Positions 1 through 8,473 of a stretch of 64,000 nucleotides of DNA are shown one piece after another. Below the pieces are notes generated by a model. It did no database searches. It was given only the letters and a program-made list of their open reading frames with translations, and was not told where the DNA came from. Location: contig NZ_CP046902.1 of the NCBI RefSeq assembly GCF_009789555.1, positions 2,558,001 to 2,622,000 on the forward strand. Reading direction: 5' to 3'. Within the stretch, counting starts at the first letter, position 1. Each line of letters begins with the position of its first letter. This DNA comes from Stutzerimonas stutzeri (lineage in GTDB: Bacteria; Pseudomonadota; Gammaproteobacteria; Pseudomonadales; Pseudomonadaceae). Position numbers and translations under genes: made by a program.

Positions 1-1
1 C

Positions 2-1882
2 GATCATCCCGTTTCTGTCGCACAGGTGGCCCAATCCATTGGCGCGGGTCTCGCCAAGGCCACGCTTGCCGGCAAGGTAGACGGTCGGCTGGTCGATGCT
101 TGTGATCTGATCGAGCAGGACGCGAGCCTGCAAATCATCACGCCGAAGGACGAAGAGGGCCTGGAGATCATTCGCCACTCCTGTGCGCACCTGGTCGGGC
201 ATGCGGTCAAGCAGCTCTATCCCACCGCGAAAATGGTCATCGGGCCGGTCATCGCCGAAGGGTTCTACTACGATATCGCCTTCGAGCGTCCGTTTACCCC
301 GGACGATATGGCGGCTATCGAGCAACGCATGAAGGCGCTGATCGATACGGAATACGACGTGATCAAGAAGGTCACGCCGCGTGACGAAGTCATTGAGGTG
401 TTCAAGGCGCGCGGCGAGGAATACAAGCTGCGGCTGGTCGAGGACATGCCCGACGAGCAGGCGATGGGCTTGTATTACCACGAAGAGTACGTGGACATGT
501 GCCGCGGGCCGCATGTGCCGAACACGCGATTCCTGAAGTCATTCAAGCTGACCAAGCTGTCCGGCGCCTACTGGCGCGGCGACGCGAAAAATGAGCAGCT
601 CCAGCGGATCTACGGCACGGCGTGGGCGGACAAGAAGCAACTGGCCGCCTATATTCAGCGCATCGAGGAAGCCGAAAAGCGCGATCACCGCAAACTCGGC
701 AAGCGCCTGGATCTGTTCCATACCCAGGAAGAAGCGCCGGGCATGGTGTTCTGGCACCCGAACGGCTGGACCCTGTATCAGGTGCTCGAGCAGTACATGC
801 GTGTCGTGCAGCGTGAAAACGGCTATCAGGAAATCCGGACGCCCCAGGTCGTCGATCGCAGCCTGTGGGAGAAATCCGGGCACTGGGCGAACTACGCTGA
901 AAACATGTTCACCACGGAGTCGGAGAGCCGCGACTACGCGATCAAGCCGATGAACTGCCCCTGTCACGTGCAGGTGTACAACCAGGGTCTGAAAAGCTAC
1001 CGCGAACTGCCGCTGCGTCTTGCCGAGTTCGGGGCGTGCCATCGTAACGAGCCGTCCGGTGCCTTGCATGGCATCATGCGCGTTCGTGGATTTACTCAGG
1101 ACGATGCGCATATCTTCTGCACCGAAGAGCAAATGCAGTCCGAGTCCGCGGCATTCATCAAGCTGACCCAGGCGGTATACGCGGACTTTGGGTTTGTCGA
1201 TATCGAACTGAAATTGTCGACCCGGCCGGAAAAGCGAGTCGGTTCCGATGAGCTGTGGGATCGCGCCGAGGCGGCCCTGGCCGCCGCGCTGGACAGCGCG
1301 GGCCTGCCCTATGACCTGCAGCCCGGCGAGGGCGCGTTCTATGGGCCGAAGATCGAGTTCTCGTTGAAAGACTGCCTGGGGCGTGTATGGCAGTGCGGCA
1401 CGCTACAGCTCGATTTCAATCTGCCGATTCGCCTCGGCGCCGAGTATGTCAGCGAGAACAATGATCGCCAGCATCCGGTCATGTTGCACCGCGCCATCCT
1501 CGGCTCGTTCGAGCGTTTCATCGGAATTCTGATCGAGCATTACGAGGGCGCCTTTCCGGCTTGGCTGGCGCCTACGCAGGCCGTGGTGATGAATATCACC
1601 GACAAACAGGGCGATTTCGCACTTGAAGTCGAGAAAACGCTCAATCAAAGCGGCTTCCGTGCCAAGTCCGACTTGAGAAACGAAAAGATCGGCTTTAAAA
1701 TCCGCGAGCATACCTTGCTCAAGGTTCCCTATCTCTTGGTTATCGGAGATCGGGAAGTAGAGACACGAGCCGTTGCTGTGCGCACCCGCGAAGGCGTCGA
1801 TCTGGGCTCCATGCCCCTGGATGACTTCGCGCAGTTGTTGACGCAGGCGGTTTCCCGGCGTGGTCGCCAAGAATTGGAGTAA
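2..1882 (+). CDS. thrS: Threonyl-tRNA synthetase, 5' end cut by window
   Basis: Charges tRNA-Thr with threonine in the cytosol. The reading frame is open from base 2, so the start codon and roughly the first 15 residues of the N-terminal TGS domain lie outside the window. Visible in order: TGS domain, editing domain with the HSCAHLVGHA zinc/editing motif (about residue 60 of what is seen), class II catalytic core with motif 2 (CHRNEPSG then RVRGFTQDDAH), motif 3 near MLHRAILGSFERF, and a C-terminal anticodon-binding domain. The TAA stop shares its last base with the ATG at 1882 before infC, as in the usual thrS-infC-rpmI-rplT operon. Identification is secure; only the start is missing. Confidence 0.97.
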   Translation, partial: DHPVSVAQVAQSIGAGLAKATLAGKVDGRLVDACDLIEQDASLQIITPKDEEGLEIIRHSCAHLVGHAVKQLYPTAKMVIGPVIAEGFYYDIAFERPFTPDDMAAIEQRMKALIDTEYDVIKKVTPRDEVIEVFKARGEEYKLRLVEDMPDEQAMGLYYHEEYVDMCRGPHVPNTRFLKSFKLTKLSGAYWRGDAKNEQLQRIYGTAWADKKQLAAYIQRIEEAEKRDHRKLGKRLDLFHTQEEAPGMVFWHPNGWTLYQVLEQYMRVVQRENGYQEIRTPQVVDRSLWEKSGHWANYAENMFTTESESRDYAIKPMNCPCHVQVYNQGLKSYRELPLRLAEFGACHRNEPSGALHGIMRVRGFTQDDAHIFCTEEQMQSESAAFIKLTQAVYADFGFVDIELKLSTRPEKRVGSDELWDRAEAALAAALDSAGLPYDLQPGEGAFYGPKIEFSLKDCLGRVWQCGTLQLDFNLPIRLGAEYVSENNDRQHPVMLHRAILGSFERFIGILIEHYEGAFPAWLAPTQAVVMNITDKQGDFALEVEKTLNQSGFRAKSDLRNEKIGFKIREHTLLKVPYLLVIGDREVETRAVAVRTREGVDLGSMPLDDFAQLLTQAVSRRGRQELE

Positions 1883-1887
1883 TGACT

Positions 1888-2433
1888 ATTAAGCGTGAAA
1901 TGAGACAGGATAAACGAGCTGCACCCAAGGCCCCGATCAACGAGAATATCTCGGCTCGTGAGGTCCGTTTGATTGGTGCTGATGGCGAGCAGGTTGGCAT
2001 CGTCTCGATTGATGAAGCGCTTCGTATAGCTGAAGAAGCCAAGTTGGATCTGGTGGAAATTTCCGCCGATGCGGTTCCTCCTGTATGCCGGATCATGGAT
2101 TACGGCAAGCACCTCTTCGAAAAGAAGAAGCAGGTCGCTGCAGCGAAGAAGAACCAGAAGCAGATCCAGGTCAAAGAAGTAAAGTTTCGTCCAGGGACGG
2201 AAGAGGGCGACTACCAGGTCAAGCTACGCAACCTGGTACGTTTCCTGAGTGACGGGGACAGGGCCAAGGTTTCGTTGAGATTCCGCGGTCGTGAGATGGC
2301 GCATCAGGAGCTGGGGATGGAATTGTTGAAGCGGGTCGAGGGTGACCTGGCTGAATACGGTTCGGTCGAACAGCATCCAAAGATGGAAGGACGCCAACTG
2401 ATCATGGTCATCGCTCCCAAGAAGAAAAAGTAA
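1888..2433 (+). CDS. infC: Translation initiation factor IF-3, probable ATT start
   Basis: IF-3 binds the 30S subunit, prevents premature 50S joining and checks initiator tRNA and start codon. The protein has the N-terminal domain (INENISAREVRLIG), a basic linker and a C-terminal domain ending APKKKK. An in-frame ATG at 1882 exists, but the Shine-Dalgarno GGAG (1876-1879) is only 2 nt from it, while it is 8 nt from the ATT at 1888. An AUU start is the known rule for infC in E. coli, where it gives autoregulation because IF-3 rejects non-canonical starts. I therefore place the start at 1888 (181 aa); starting at 1882 adds two residues. Operon with thrS upstream and rpmI downstream. Confidence 0.93.
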   Translation: MKREMRQDKRAAPKAPINENISAREVRLIGADGEQVGIVSIDEALRIAEEAKLDLVEISADAVPPVCRIMDYGKHLFEKKKQVAAAKKNQKQIQVKEVKFRPGTEEGDYQVKLRNLVRFLSDGDRAKVSLRFRGREMAHQELGMELLKRVEGDLAEYGSVEQHPKMEGRQLIMVIAPKKKK

Positions 2434-2495
2434 CCACCAGGGCACTGGCAGGCCTTGCGGTTATTTGAAATCACCCACACTGTGGAGTACCGAAC

Positions 2496-2690
2496 ATGCC
2501 AAAGATGAAGACTAAAAGTGGCGCTGCGAAGCGCTTCAAAAAGACGGCGAATGGCTACAAGCACAAGCACGCTTTCAAGAGCCACATCCTGACCAAAATG
2601 TCTACCAAGCGTAAGCGTCAGCTGCGTGGTACATCTCTGATGCACCCGTCTGACAACGCAAAAGTAGAGCGCATGCTGCGCGTTCGTTAA
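2496..2690 (+). CDS. rpmI: 50S ribosomal protein L35
   Basis: A small, very basic protein of 64 residues that packs into the large ribosomal subunit. It begins MPKMKTKSGAAKRFKKT and ends NAKVERMLRVR, both typical of bacterial L35, at the family's usual length. It lies 62 nt after infC and 27 nt before rplT in the conserved IF3-L35-L20 order. In E. coli this pair is repressed by L20 binding to the leader mRNA; the 62-nt infC-rpmI gap is where such a site could lie, but I did not identify the fold. Confidence 0.97.
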   Translation: MPKMKTKSGAAKRFKKTANGYKHKHAFKSHILTKMSTKRKRQLRGTSLMHPSDNAKVERMLRVR

Positions 2691-2717
2691 TTCGGTCAAG
2701 ACTCAGAGGAATAACTC

Positions 2718-3074
2718 ATGGCTCGTGTTAAGCGTGGCGTCGTCGCTCGTCGCCGTCACAAGAAAATTCTGAAACTCGCCAAAGGCTACTACGGCGCTCG
2801 TTCGCGTGTGTTCCGTGTTGCCAAGCAGGCGGTAATCAAGGCTGGCCAATATGCCTACCGTGACCGCCGTCAGCGGAAGCGTCAGTTCCGCGCTCTTTGG
2901 ATCGCTCGTATCAACGCTGGTGCTCGTGTAAACGGTCTGTCCTACAGCCGTTTCATTGCTGGCCTGAAAAAAGCAGCCATCGAGATCGACCGTAAGGTTC
3001 TGGCCGAGTTGGCAGTGAACGAAAAAGCAGCTTTTGCTGCGATTGTCGAAAAAGCCAAAGCTTCTCTGGCCTAA
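2718..3074 (+). CDS. rplT: 50S ribosomal protein L20
   Basis: L20 binds 23S rRNA early in 50S assembly and, in well-studied bacteria, represses its own operon. The protein of 118 residues starts MARVKRGVVARRRHKKILKL and carries the conserved FRALWIARINA stretch near residue 60. AGAGGAATAACTC before the ATG gives a clear ribosome binding site. It is the last gene before two hairpins that separate the ribosomal genes from pheS. Confidence 0.97.
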   Translation: MARVKRGVVARRRHKKILKLAKGYYGARSRVFRVAKQAVIKAGQYAYRDRRQRKRQFRALWIARINAGARVNGLSYSRFIAGLKKAAIEIDRKVLAELAVNEKAAFAAIVEKAKASLA

Positions 3075-3087
3075 GCCCATCGACAAT

Positions 3088-3103
3088 CGAATCTTCGGAT
3101 TCG
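3088..3103 (+). promoter_or_regulatory. Hairpin with UUCG tetraloop after rplT
   Basis: CGAATC (3088-3093), loop TTCG, GATTCG (3098-3103): a perfect 6-bp stem closed by C(UUCG)G, the most stable tetraloop class. It lies 14 nt after the rplT stop and 11 nt before a second, longer hairpin. No U-run follows, so on its own it is not a terminator; it may stabilise the 3' end of the ribosomal-protein mRNA. Confidence 0.6.
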
Positions 3104-3114
3104 TAGCGTCACCG

Positions 3115-3148
3115 ATAGGGGAAGAGCCTTGTGCTCTTCCCCTATTTC
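3115..3148 (+). terminator. Terminator or attenuator between rplT and pheS
   Basis: Perfect 13-bp stem: left arm 3115-3127, 5-nt loop CTTGT, right arm 3133-3145, followed by only three T residues. The stem is very strong but the U-tract is short. It stands 97 nt before the pheS start, where E. coli has the pheST attenuator. I found no convincing Phe-rich leader peptide upstream, so translation-coupled attenuation cannot be claimed; partial termination is the simplest reading. Confidence 0.6.
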
Positions 3149-3241
3149 GTATCTGAAGGGGCATTTGCAAAAGTGCACCTCGCGTAAAGCCTGAATGCTG
3201 ATCGCCGGGTGCGGTTCTGCAAGAACCTCTGGAGGTTGTAC

Positions 3242-4258
3242 ATGGAAAACCTGGATGCACTGGTCTCGCAAGCGCTTGAGGCGGTGCAACATAGTCAAGA
3301 CATCAATGCCCTGGAGCAGATCCGGGTCCAGTACCTCGGCAAGAAGGGCGAGCTGACGCAGGTCATGCAGACCCTGGGCAAGCTGTCCGCTGAGGATCGC
3401 CCCAAAGCGGGTGCGCTCATCAACGCAGCCAAGGGCCGGGTCCAGGACGAACTGAACACCAGGAAAGCTGCCCTTGAACAGGCCGCGCTGAGCGCCAAGC
3501 TGGCTGCCGAGCAGATCGATGTGACATTGCCAGGCAGGGGAGAGGGCTCAGGCGGGCTGCATCCGGTGACCCGCACGCTCGAGCGGATCGAGCAATTCTT
3601 CAGTCATATCGGCTACAGCGTTGCCGAGGGGCCGGAAGTCGAAGACGATTACCATAACTTCGAAGCGCTCAATATTCCGGGCCATCACCCTGCGCGGGCG
3701 ATGCATGACACCTTCTATTTCAACGCCAACATGCTGTTGCGCACCCATACGTCGCCTGTTCAGGTGCGCACGATGGAATCGCAGCAGCCGCCTATCCGCA
3801 TCGTCTGTCCGGGCCGTGTCTACCGGTGTGACTCGGATATCACCCATTCGCCGATGTTCCATCAGGTTGAAGGCCTGCTCGTCGATGAGGGCATCAGCTT
3901 CGCGGACCTGAAAGGCACCATCGAGCAGTTCTTGCGGGTGTTCTTCGAAAAGCCGCTGGGTGTTCGTTTCCGTCCCTCCTTCTTTCCGTTCACTGAGCCA
4001 TCGGCCGAGGTGGACATGCAATGCGTCATGTGCAGCGGGAAAGGTTGCCGTGTCTGCAAGCAGACCGGCTGGCTCGAAGTGATGGGCTGCGGGATGGTGC
4101 ACCCGAACGTGCTGCGCATGTCCGGTATCGACCCTGAAAAGTATCAGGGCTTCGCTTTTGGCATGGGAGCCGAACGGCTCGCCATGTTGCGTTATGGCGT
4201 CAACGACTTACGCCTGTTCTTCGATAACGACCTGAGGTTCCTGGCGCAATTTCGCTAG
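3242..4258 (+). CDS. pheS: Phenylalanyl-tRNA synthetase alpha subunit
   Basis: The alpha subunit of the alpha2-beta2 PheRS holds the catalytic site that loads phenylalanine. The start is the ATG of MENLDALVSQA, with GGAGG 6 nt upstream; an in-frame GTG at 3209 would add 11 unlikely residues. The 338 residues contain an N-terminal coiled coil (about 1-85), the class II core with the HPARAMHDTFYF stretch, motif 2 around RVYRCDSDITHSPMFHQ, and motif 3 near FAFGMGAERLAMLRYG. The CMCSGKGCRVCKQTGW cysteine cluster is typical of the family. pheT follows after 36 nt. Confidence 0.97.
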   Translation: MENLDALVSQALEAVQHSQDINALEQIRVQYLGKKGELTQVMQTLGKLSAEDRPKAGALINAAKGRVQDELNTRKAALEQAALSAKLAAEQIDVTLPGRGEGSGGLHPVTRTLERIEQFFSHIGYSVAEGPEVEDDYHNFEALNIPGHHPARAMHDTFYFNANMLLRTHTSPVQVRTMESQQPPIRIVCPGRVYRCDSDITHSPMFHQVEGLLVDEGISFADLKGTIEQFLRVFFEKPLGVRFRPSFFPFTEPSAEVDMQCVMCSGKGCRVCKQTGWLEVMGCGMVHPNVLRMSGIDPEKYQGFAFGMGAERLAMLRYGVNDLRLFFDNDLRFLAQFR

Positions 4259-4294
4259 GCCCAGAGTCCAGTCAAGAATCTTTAGGAGAGCAGG

Positions 4295-6673
4295 ATGAAA
4301 TTCAGCGAGCAGTGGTTGCGTACGTGGGTTAACCCAGAAGTTTCCCGTGATGAGTTGGTAGCGCGGCTATCGATGGTAGGCCTTGAAGTCGATGCGGTGA
4401 CTCCGGTCGCCGGTGAATTCAGCGGCGTAGTCGTGGGTGAGGTGCTGAGCACCGAACAGCACCCGGATGCCGACAAGTTGCGCGTGTGTCAGGTCAGTAA
4501 CGGAAGCGAGACGTTTCAGGTGGTCTGTGGTGCGCCGAATGTCCGCCCCGGCCTGAAAATTCCGTTCGCGATGATCGGTGCCCAACTGCCCGGCGACTTC
4601 AAGATCAAGAAAGCGAAGCTTCGCGGTGTCGAGTCCAACGGCATGCTCTGCTCCGAAACCGAACTGCAGGTCGGTACTGATGACAGCGGGCTGATGGAGC
4701 TGGCTGGCGACGCGCCGGTCGGCAGTGATTTTCGGGCATATCTCGGTCTTGACGACGCGAGTATCGAAATCGGCCTGACGCCGAATCGTGGCGACTGTCT
4801 CTCTATTGCTGGGCTTGCGCGCGAAGTGGGCGCGATATACGGCGCACCGGTCGCACCGTTCGACATCGCTCCGGTGGCCGCCAGCCATGACGAGGTGCGC
4901 CCGGTCGAAGTGCTCGCGCCCAACGCCTGCCCGCGCTATCTCGGGCGCGTGATCCGAAACGTCGACCTGTCGCGGCCCACGCCACTGTGGATGGTAGAGC
5001 GCTTGCGTCGCTCCGATGTCCGCAGCATCGATGCGGTGGTGGACGTCACCAACTATGTGATGCTCGAACTGGGCCAGCCGCTGCACGCGTTCGATCTTGC
5101 CGAGATCAATGGCGGTATCAGGGTCCGTATGGCAGAGGAGCAGGAAAAGCTCGTCCTGCTCGACGGCCAGGAAGTGACCCTGCGGGCCGATACGCTGGTC
5201 ATCGCGGATCATCAGCGCGCCCTTGCGATTGCGGGCGTGATGGGCGGTGAGCACAGCGGCGTAAGCGCCTCCACCCAAGACCTGTTCCTTGAAAGCGCCT
5301 TCTTCGACACCATTGCGCTCGCCGGCAAGGCGCGCTCCTATGGTTTGCATACCGATGCATCGCACCGTTACGAGCGTGGGGTCGATTCTCGGCTGGCACG
5401 TCGAGCGATGGAACGGGCCACCGCGCTACTGCTGGACATCGTTGGAGGCAGCGCGGGACCTGTAATCGAAGCCGTTAGCGAAGCCGATCTTCCCAGCGTC
5501 TCACCGATTCTGCTGCGCCAGGATCGCATCGAGCAGATACTGGGCTTGAGCATGGCGGGTGAGCAGGTTGTCTCGCTGCTCTCGGCGCTGGGCCTGGGCG
5601 TGGCTGAACGAGGTGACGGTTGTTGGGACGTCAGCGTTCCCAGCCATCGATTCGACATCAGTCTCGAAGTGGACCTGATCGAAGAGCTGGGCCGCCTGTA
5701 CGGCTACGATCGCCTGCCTGTGCGTTATCCCCAGGCTCGACTGGCGCCCGAAGCCAAACCCGAGGCCCGCGCAGAGCTTCCTGCTCTGCGTCGGTTGCTG
5801 GTTGCGCGCGGCTACCAGGAAGCGATCACCTACAGCTTCATCGATCCGAAGATGTTTGAGCTGTTCAGTCCCGGCGTCGAGCCGTTGCAACTGGCCAATC
5901 CGATTTCTTCGGACATGGCCGCCATGCGCGCGACACTCTGGCCGGGTTTGATCAAGGCCCTGCAATACAACCTCAACCGTCAGCAGACACGTGTGCGCCT
6001 GTTCGAAAGCGGCCTTCGCTTCGTCGGCCAGCTCGATGGATTGAAGCAGGAACCCATGCTGGCCGGCGTCATCACCGGTAGCCGCCTGCCGGAAGCCTGG
6101 TGCAACGAAAGAGCGCCGGCTGACTTCTACGACATGAAAGCCGATGTCGAAGCCTTGCTCGGATACGCCGGCGATGCCTCGGCGTATGGTTTTGCCGCCG
6201 CCGAGCACCCGGCGCTGCATCCTGGTCAGACCGCACGCATCGAGCGCGACGGGCGCCTGGTCGGTTATGTCGGCAGCCTTCATCCCGAGCTGGCCGCCAC
6301 CCTCGGTATCGATCAGCCGGTCTACCTGTTCGAACTGCTGGTCGCCGAGATCAGCGAAGGCCAGTTGCCGCGCTTCAGCGAGTTGTCCCGCTTCCCGGAA
6401 GTGCGCCGCGACCTGGCCATTCTGGTGGCGCGTGAGGTTTCGGCCGACGATGTGCTCGGGTGCATTCGTCAGGCCGCAGGCGAGAACCTGACAGACCTCA
6501 AGCTATTTGATGTGTATCAGGGTAAAGGTATTGATCCCCTTAGCAAAAGTGTGGCAGTCGGCTTGACCTGGCAACACCCTTCGCGCACTCTAAACGACGA
6601 CGAGGTGAGTGGTGCGATGCAGCAAATCCTCTCCTCCCTGGAAGAAAGGTTCAACGCCACGTTAAGGAAATAG
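4295..6673 (+). CDS. pheT: Phenylalanyl-tRNA synthetase beta subunit
   Basis: The beta subunit partners PheS, binds tRNA-Phe and edits mischarged Tyr-tRNA-Phe. At 792 residues it has the family's full length: N-terminal tRNA-binding EMAP-like domain (about 40-150, with ADKLRVCQVS and GMLCSETELQ), B3/B4 editing domain (about 210-380), B5 domain, the degenerate class II core, and the C-terminal ferredoxin-like anticodon domain (FSELSRFPEVRRDLAILV). Its stop is 3 nt before ihfA, as in the usual pheST-ihfA operon. Confidence 0.97.
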   Translation: MKFSEQWLRTWVNPEVSRDELVARLSMVGLEVDAVTPVAGEFSGVVVGEVLSTEQHPDADKLRVCQVSNGSETFQVVCGAPNVRPGLKIPFAMIGAQLPGDFKIKKAKLRGVESNGMLCSETELQVGTDDSGLMELAGDAPVGSDFRAYLGLDDASIEIGLTPNRGDCLSIAGLAREVGAIYGAPVAPFDIAPVAASHDEVRPVEVLAPNACPRYLGRVIRNVDLSRPTPLWMVERLRRSDVRSIDAVVDVTNYVMLELGQPLHAFDLAEINGGIRVRMAEEQEKLVLLDGQEVTLRADTLVIADHQRALAIAGVMGGEHSGVSASTQDLFLESAFFDTIALAGKARSYGLHTDASHRYERGVDSRLARRAMERATALLLDIVGGSAGPVIEAVSEADLPSVSPILLRQDRIEQILGLSMAGEQVVSLLSALGLGVAERGDGCWDVSVPSHRFDISLEVDLIEELGRLYGYDRLPVRYPQARLAPEAKPEARAELPALRRLLVARGYQEAITYSFIDPKMFELFSPGVEPLQLANPISSDMAAMRATLWPGLIKALQYNLNRQQTRVRLFESGLRFVGQLDGLKQEPMLAGVITGSRLPEAWCNERAPADFYDMKADVEALLGYAGDASAYGFAAAEHPALHPGQTARIERDGRLVGYVGSLHPELAATLGIDQPVYLFELLVAEISEGQLPRFSELSRFPEVRRDLAILVAREVSADDVLGCIRQAAGENLTDLKLFDVYQGKGIDPLSKSVAVGLTWQHPSRTLNDDEVSGAMQQILSSLEERFNATLRK

Positions 6674-6676
6674 CGT

Positions 6677-6979
6677 ATGGGGGCTCTGACGAAAGCTGAA
6701 ATGGCGGAACGTCTATATGAAGAGCTAGGCTTGAATAAGCGCGAGGCCAAGGAACTGGTCGAGCTGTTTTTCGAGGAAATCCGTCAGGCGCTCGAGCACA
6801 ACGAGCAGGTGAAGTTATCCGGTTTCGGCAACTTCGACCTGCGCGACAAGCGACAGCGACCGGGACGAAACCCGAAAACCGGCGAGGAAATCCCGATCAC
6901 GGCGCGTCGCGTCGTGACATTCCGGCCAGGGCAAAAACTAAAAGCCAGAGTCGAAGCGTATGCTGGAACCAAGTCATAA
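6677..6979 (+). CDS. ihfA: Integration host factor alpha subunit
   Basis: Forms a heterodimer with IhfB that bends DNA sharply for recombination, replication and sigma-54 transcription. The 100-residue protein begins MGALTKAEMAERLYEELGL and has the DNA-wrapping beta arm with RNPKTGEEIPI, including the intercalating proline. The start is 3 nt after the pheT stop, and the 3' end overlaps the next gene by 20 nt. The partner gene ihfB is not in this window, although it normally lies just after rpsA in Pseudomonas. Confidence 0.97.
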   Translation: MGALTKAEMAERLYEELGLNKREAKELVELFFEEIRQALEHNEQVKLSGFGNFDLRDKRQRPGRNPKTGEEIPITARRVVTFRPGQKLKARVEAYAGTKS

Positions 6980-7316
6980 CGACGAACTGCCGACGATACC
7001 TGGCAAACGCTACTTCACCATTGGCGAAGTCAGCGAGCTGTGTGCGGTCAAACCGCACGTGCTGCGCTATTGGGAGCAGGAATTTCCGCAACTGAATCCT
7101 GTGAAACGGCGCGGTAACCGGCGTTATTACCAGCGGCAGGATGTCCTGATGATCCGGCAGATCCGCTCGCTGCTCTACGAGCAAGGCTTCACCATCGGCG
7201 GCGCTCGGCAGCGGATGTCAGGCGACGAGGCCCGCGAAGACACCACGCAGTACAAGCAATTGATCAGGCAAATGATCACCGAGCTCGAGGACGTGCTGCA
7301 GGTGCTCAGGAATTGA
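6960..7316 (+). CDS. MerR-family transcriptional regulator
   Basis: A 118-residue regulator with an N-terminal MerR winged helix (KRYFTIGEVSELCAVKPHVLRYWEQEF, residues about 16-42, then GNRRYYQRQDV) and a short coiled C-terminal dimerisation helix. It has no cysteine-based metal or redox pocket after the DNA-binding domain, so a metal sensor role is unlikely. It overlaps the ihfA 3' end by 20 nt and is probably translationally coupled. This ihfA-merR pair before tRNA-Pro is conserved in pseudomonads; the target genes are not known to me. Confidence 0.9.
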   Translation: MLEPSHNDELPTIPGKRYFTIGEVSELCAVKPHVLRYWEQEFPQLNPVKRRGNRRYYQRQDVLMIRQIRSLLYEQGFTIGGARQRMSGDEAREDTTQYKQLIRQMITELEDVLQVLRN

Positions 7317-7397
7317 ACGGTTCTGCATAAAAAACTTTCACATATTCAGTCGCTTAATGTATAGTTCGATCCGCTTTCAGCAGAGCTGAAAGCACCG

Positions 7398-7475
<78 letters not shown>

Positions 7476-7488
7476 ATACAATCGATGA

Positions 7489-7520
7489 CAAAGCCACCTT
7501 CGGGTGGCTTTGTTGTTTTT
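7489..7520 (+). terminator. Rho-independent terminator after tRNA-Pro
   Basis: Perfect 10-bp stem CAAAGCCACC (7489-7498), loop TTCG, GGTGGCTTTG (7503-7512), then TTGTTTTT. Strong classical terminator 14 nt after the tRNA. Confidence 0.9.
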
Positions 7521-7523
7521 GCC

Positions 7524-7682
7524 TTAGTAACTTTCCGAGTCACTAGGGTGTTTTTCTCTATTCCTGCCTTCTTTCAGGATCGTTAGCGTAGGTGCGCGTG
7601 ATTCGGTCGCTGATACCTTGTTGGCGGCTTCGATCAACTGGTCCCGCTCTGCGGCTGGGTAGTGGCTGATGATGCTGTCGTT
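7524..7682 (-). pseudogene. Probable C-terminal remnant of a tyrosine integrase
   Basis: Read on the minus strand, the last 52 codons before a stop contain SIISHYPAAERDQLIEAANK and end near APTLTILKEG. This resembles the C-terminal tail of phage/island tyrosine recombinases that use tRNA genes (HYSAAEL..LIEAANKV..ALTVL). Codons upstream in the same frame do not look like the rest of an integrase, and no Arg-His-Arg catalytic domain is present, so it would be a broken leftover. The orientation, pointing toward the tRNA 3' end, and the 50-nt distance fit an old island scar. The resemblance is from memory of family tails and needs a profile search. Confidence 0.42.
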
Positions 7683-7783
7683 GCGCCATCTTTTTGGTCC
7701 GTGAATTCGGTGCGCTGTGCCCCGGAGCTGTCTGTCGCTGCCTCGATGAATGCGGTAGCGCTGTCGGTAGCTGGCGCGGGCCA

Positions 7784-8329
7784 TCACACCGAGAGTAAGC
7801 CGCGGAAGCCTCTGGCTGCGTAGTAGGACTGTGCGCCGTTGTGGTAGATGAATGAACGGCCATAGCGGCGGTCGCCGAACAGCGCCCCGCCAAGGGCCCG
7901 TACGTCTGCGGGCGTTTTGATCCAGCTGGACGTCTTTGTGTCGAACTCGCCCAGCGTCTGCAGGGCTTGGTACTGTTCTTCGGTCAACATTTCGATGCCC
8001 ATTTCGCACGCCATGCCCATGGCGCTGCGTTGGGGCTTGTGCTCGTTGCGTGATTCAAGCGCGGCGTCGTCATAGCAGATGCTGCGCCGACCGGCCGGGG
8101 TTTCCCTGGAGCAATCGCAGAACCTGTAGCGCCCGGTTTCATGGTCGTGGCCGATCACGTCTGGTTCGCCCCCGGTCGCCTCCATGGCATGGAGCGTTTC
8201 GAGGGCGCGGGGGTCGCGTTCGAGTCTGGCGTGAACGTCGCGCCAGGCGATGCCCGGATGACGATGCATGTTGTGTTCGAAGCGATTTTCCAACCGGTCG
8301 AGCAACTCGTTGCGTTCAAAAGCGTTCAT
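7784..8329 (-). CDS. DUF4256 family protein
   Basis: A soluble protein of 181 residues of unknown function, recognised as DUF4256 from length and from features such as EERxELLDRLENRFE-like N-terminus, ATGGEPDVIGHD, the CDCSRETPAGRRSICYD cysteine region (about residues 70-88) and the C-terminal FGDRRYGRSFIYHNGAQSYYAARGFRGLL. No signal peptide or membrane segment is visible. It stands alone, 144 nt downstream of the DUF2149 gene on the same strand, in the segment between tRNA-Pro and the zinc-linked operon. The family name is a recognition call; no biochemical role is claimed. Confidence 0.75.
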   Translation of the reverse strand: MNAFERNELLDRLENRFEHNMHRHPGIAWRDVHARLERDPRALETLHAMEATGGEPDVIGHDHETGRYRFCDCSRETPAGRRSICYDDAALESRNEHKPQRSAMGMACEMGIEMLTEEQYQALQTLGEFDTKTSSWIKTPADVRALGGALFGDRRYGRSFIYHNGAQSYYAARGFRGLLSV

Positions 8330-8473
8330 GGCACGCGCCTCGCTGAAGTTCGATGCCGGGAACCTTAGTACAGCTTAGTCGCCGGGCGCGGCTTTCAATA
8401 CCCAGGAATTGGGCGCGTCGGGTTTGCTCGTGCTGTGTGCTGCAGGCAGGGCGTCAGGCTGGCGCGTCACTGC

